A stretch of 46,115 bases of DNA from Alphaproteobacteria bacterium casp-alpha6 (GTDB lineage Bacteria; Pseudomonadota; Alphaproteobacteria; Rhodobacterales; Rhodobacteraceae). The notes below the pieces were generated by a model, which had not been told where the DNA came from, did not search any database, and was given only the letters and a program-made list of their open reading frames with translations. A program made the position numbers and the translations under genes. Within the stretch, counting starts at the first letter, position 1; the number at the start of each line of letters is the position of its first letter. Shown in pieces: positions 44,167 to 46,115 of the stretch. Location of the stretch: positions 1 through 46,115 of the forward strand of contig LFER01000060.1 in the NCBI GenBank assembly GCA_001510135.1, in the 5' to 3' direction.

Positions 44167-45193
44167 GGAGTTCCTTTTTCTCATAAAGTTCAGCAACCGA
44201 AAGATGTAACATCTGCGCGGCAAGATTATAATCCTGATGCGCTGCCGTAATGGCGGCGGCGATAACTTCTTTTTCGACAGATTTAAGATGGTCAGCGATG
44301 ATCAATTTTCCGTTGGAGACGAAGAAAGAGCGATAATCGGTTACTGATTCAACTGGTGACAGAGATGTCGAGTATGTTGACGCTGCGCTGGTGTCTTTGT
44401 GCAATCTCTGCCGGCTTTGTTCACGCAAAACCTTTTGGACTTGTTGAGCTGTTACCGTGACTCCATTTGAGCGGATAATCAGACATTCTACGACATTGCG
44501 AAGTTGGCGTACATTTCCGGGCCATGGAAAGGTTTTCAAAAGCCAGATCGCATCTTTTTCTATTGCAAATTCAGATCTATTTCCCAGCCCCATGGACAGC
44601 TGCTGCGCCAAATGCATGATCAGCTTTTCGATATCTTCAGGGCGATCACGAAGCGCAGGAATGCGAATAGGAAACGCACTGATGCGGAAAAACAAGTCAG
44701 ATCGGAAGGTTTTTGTGACTACCTGTTTATAGAGGTTCTTATGTGTCGCACACACCAGTCTAAAATCTACCGCCACCTCGCGTGAAGAGCCTACGGGTGT
44801 AAAGGTCTTTGTTTCCAACGCGCGCAAGAGTTTTGATTGCAAATCCGGTGGCATATCCCCAATTTCATCGAGAAATAAAGTGCCATTGTGGGCTTGTTCA
44901 AATTTTCCTTTGTGAGATTTGCTGGCCCCTGTGAAGGCGCCCTTTTCATACCCAAACAATTCGGCTTCTAACAAACTGTGCGGGATAGAGGCACAATTTA
45001 CAGACACAAGCCGGCCGGAACGGCCTGATAATTCTGCCAAACCCTGTGCCACGAGCTCCTTGCCCGATCCGCTTGGCCCCAAAATTAAAACGGGAATATT
45101 GTGTTCTGCGACGTCGATAACCGATTTGCGCAGTGCCATCATCGCATCCGATGAGCCAACAATGAGGCGCGATAAATTATTCACAAAAGACAT
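44156..45193 (-). CDS. Sigma-54-dependent transcriptional activator without receiver domain
   Basis: A 345-residue bacterial enhancer-binding protein made almost only of the AAA+ domain. Walker A is GPSGSGKELVAQGL, the sigma-54 contact loop is GAFTGA (in FGYEKGAFTGASKSHKGKFE), Walker B is GTLFLDEIGDMP, the arginine-finger region is FRSDLFFRISAFPIRIPALRDR, and the sensor-2 area is PWPGNVRQLRNVVECL. A weak Fis-type helix-turn-helix is at the C-terminus (DYNLAAQMLHLSVAELYEKKEL). No receiver, PAS or GAF domain precedes. The start is ATG 45193 with AGAGG; 16 codons upstream lack support. Its target is unknown; the intact GAFTGA loop means it should work with RpoN. Confidence 0.9.
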   Translation of the reverse strand: MSFVNNLSRLIVGSSDAMMALRKSVIDVAEHNIPVLILGPSGSGKELVAQGLAELSGRSGRLVSVNCASIPHSLLEAELFGYEKGAFTGASKSHKGKFEQAHNGTLFLDEIGDMPPDLQSKLLRALETKTFTPVGSSREVAVDFRLVCATHKNLYKQVVTKTFRSDLFFRISAFPIRIPALRDRPEDIEKLIMHLAQQLSMGLGNRSEFAIEKDAIWLLKTFPWPGNVRQLRNVVECLIIRSNGVTVTAQQVQKVLREQSRQRLHKDTSAASTYSTSLSPVESVTDYRSFFVSNGKLIIADHLKSVEKEVIAAAITAAHQDYNLAAQMLHLSVAELYEKKELHGL

Positions 45194-45344
45194 CGTGGAC
45201 CTCTTTATAAAACCTACCGTCAATTGCCTCGAAGCTCCCATTCTAACGACAGGATGCTATGTCTTCTTCGGTTGAAACTAACTGATTTTTGTCTAAAGAG
45301 AATTAGCCAGTCGGGATATAATGGAGTCCCATTTGTATTTTAAA

Positions 45345-45358
45345 TAGACGTCCGTCTA
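45345..45358. promoter_or_regulatory. TAGACGTCCGTCTA palindrome
   Basis: A 14-bp inverted repeat (TAGACG, TC, CGTCTA) resembling TetR-family operators. It lies about 150 bp upstream of the sigma-54 activator start and 60 bp from the zinc-ribbon gene end. No TetR gene is adjacent. Confidence 0.45.
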
Positions 45359-45417
45359 GGCGTCGCCATCCGTGCAAATCGAAAGTTTTTTTGAAATTCT
45401 GTTCAATTACTCGCGCG

Positions 45418-45675
45418 TTAGGCGCGCAATTTTGCTTCTAAGGCGGCTTCTTCGCGCAAAACCTGTAGGACGGCTTTGGAATAAATGGGGCGTCGCACCT
45501 CACGTTGTGTTTCGACCGATTGGTCAAGCGCAGAGGCTATGAAATTAGGCTCTGCACCAAAAAACTGTTTCCAAGCAGTGCCGCATGAGTTGCACATCAC
45601 CATGCGCGATGTTTTTGGGACGCGCATGCATGGGATGCGATACCCTTCGCGGCAAGTCGGGCAAAAAATCTCCAT
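45418..45675 (-). CDS. Zinc-ribbon protein
   Basis: An 85-residue protein with two CxxC pairs, CPTC near the start and CNSC in MVMCNSCGTAWKQFF, spaced as in MJ0042/zinc-ribbon-5 domains. The C-terminus VLQVLREEAALEAKLRA resembles the end of longer zinc-ribbon proteins of Rhodobacterales, so this may be a short member. I start at ATG 45675 (GGAG upstream), since the 38 extra codons of the open frame lack a site and family features. It may bind nucleic acid or a protein partner; function unknown. Confidence 0.72.
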   Translation of the reverse strand: MEIFCPTCREGYRIPCMRVPKTSRMVMCNSCGTAWKQFFGAEPNFIASALDQSVETQREVRRPIYSKAVLQVLREEAALEAKLRA

Positions 45676-46047
45676 CGGGATGGCTCCATCAACTTTGAGG
45701 TCTTGGCCTCTCTTTTTCATTAACGGCTGGACTATGCAGAACGAAAGGGGCGCAAAAAGTGCAAAGCGAAGTTTTTTAAGTCTGATCACCGCTCTTAAAG
45801 TTCTAATTTATATTCTTAAGTATAGGTTTTTCGGGGGAATGAGAAAATGTAAATTGTGCAACGCTCAATTGCCTTCAGCCTGTTAGACCTTACTCTATGC
45901 TGCACCAAAGTGCTTTATGGTGGGGTTGTAAAAGGATGGAATTTTGAAATTTGCTCTCAAGTTTCCGGTGCAATATCCAATGGTCAAACTGCATCTTCTC
46001 CTATAGGTTTTGGCCAGTGGGAACGTCATTGAAAGGGACTGTTTGGC

Positions 46048-46115
46048 ATGAGTTTTGGCAAGGGACATCATCTTCACCTGATCGACGGGTCTGCGTTTAT
46101 TTTTCGCGCCTATCA
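46048..46115 (+). CDS. polA: DNA polymerase I, N-terminus (cut by window edge)
   Basis: The last 68 bases encode MSFGKGHHLHLIDGSAFIFR and two more residues (AY). LIDGSAFIFRAY is the first strand and metal-binding Asp of the 5'-3' exonuclease domain of PolA. GAAAGGGA precedes the ATG. The frame is open to the window edge. Confidence 0.88.
   Translation, partial: MSFGKGHHLHLIDGSAFIFRAY

Overview
The window looks like a contiguous chromosomal piece of a marine alphaproteobacterium of the Roseobacter group (Rhodobacterales). Supporting features are a trimethylamine monooxygenase gene, a heterotetrameric sarcosine oxidase operon (soxBDAG), an HdaA-like DnaA paralogue coupled to an AI-2E permease, the short alpha-type ProS, the hom-glpX-recJ block, and a dnaG-rpoD pair with a typical alphaproteobacterial RpoD. 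Base composition is only moderately GC-rich and falls clearly between about 16.8 and 24.4 kb. Both edges cut genes: a glycosyltransferase-like gene on the left (minus strand) and polA on the right (plus strand).

Layout. 0-5.9 kb: glycosyltransferase-like fragment, DUF2244 membrane protein, ctaD and lipB on the minus strand; then a VOC protein, a GNAT acetyltransferase and a TerB/J-domain protein on the plus strand. 6-9.7 kb: a methylated-amine locus with tmm (minus), a divergent periplasmic-binding-protein-like gene that has no signal peptide, and a GntR/FCD regulator. 9.9-10.9 kb: an RTX calcium-binding gene split by one in-frame TAA. 10.9-15.8 kb: ppx, hdaA and an AI-2E permease (minus), then proS (plus).

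15.9-24.4 kb is an AT-richer accessory stretch: epimerase, flavodoxin-fold oxidoreductase, MFS transporter, small membrane proteins, a PAS-linked class III adenylate cyclase beside a probable NrtS nitrate/nitrite transporter, a DUF6176-like protein, a cupin, and an alpha/beta-hydrolase gene disrupted by two one-base deletions. A tRNA-Glu(UUC) gene marks its right edge.

24.6-46.1 kb is mostly housekeeping and amine/amino-acid metabolism: recJ, glpX, hom, a TetR regulator, a 3-hydroxyisobutyrate-dehydrogenase-like gene, glutamate dehydrogenase, soxBDAG, dnaG, rpoD, a YjbQ protein, a small conserved-looking protein, an FAH-family hydrolase, an orphan sigma-54 activator, a zinc-ribbon protein and the start of polA.

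The genes suggest oxidation of trimethylamine (Tmm) and of sarcosine (SoxBDAG gives glycine, formaldehyde or methylene-folate, and peroxide), with glutamate dehydrogenase next to the latter handling ammonium. The most unusual observations are: a solitary 29-nt sequence resembling a type I-E CRISPR repeat in the gdh-sox intergenic region; a probable cytoplasmic PBP-type sensor divergent from tmm, with a shared GTATGATT motif also in front of the GntR gene; the two disrupted genes; and several strong palindromes or hairpins in intergenic DNA. All assignments come from reading the sequence; no database search was run.
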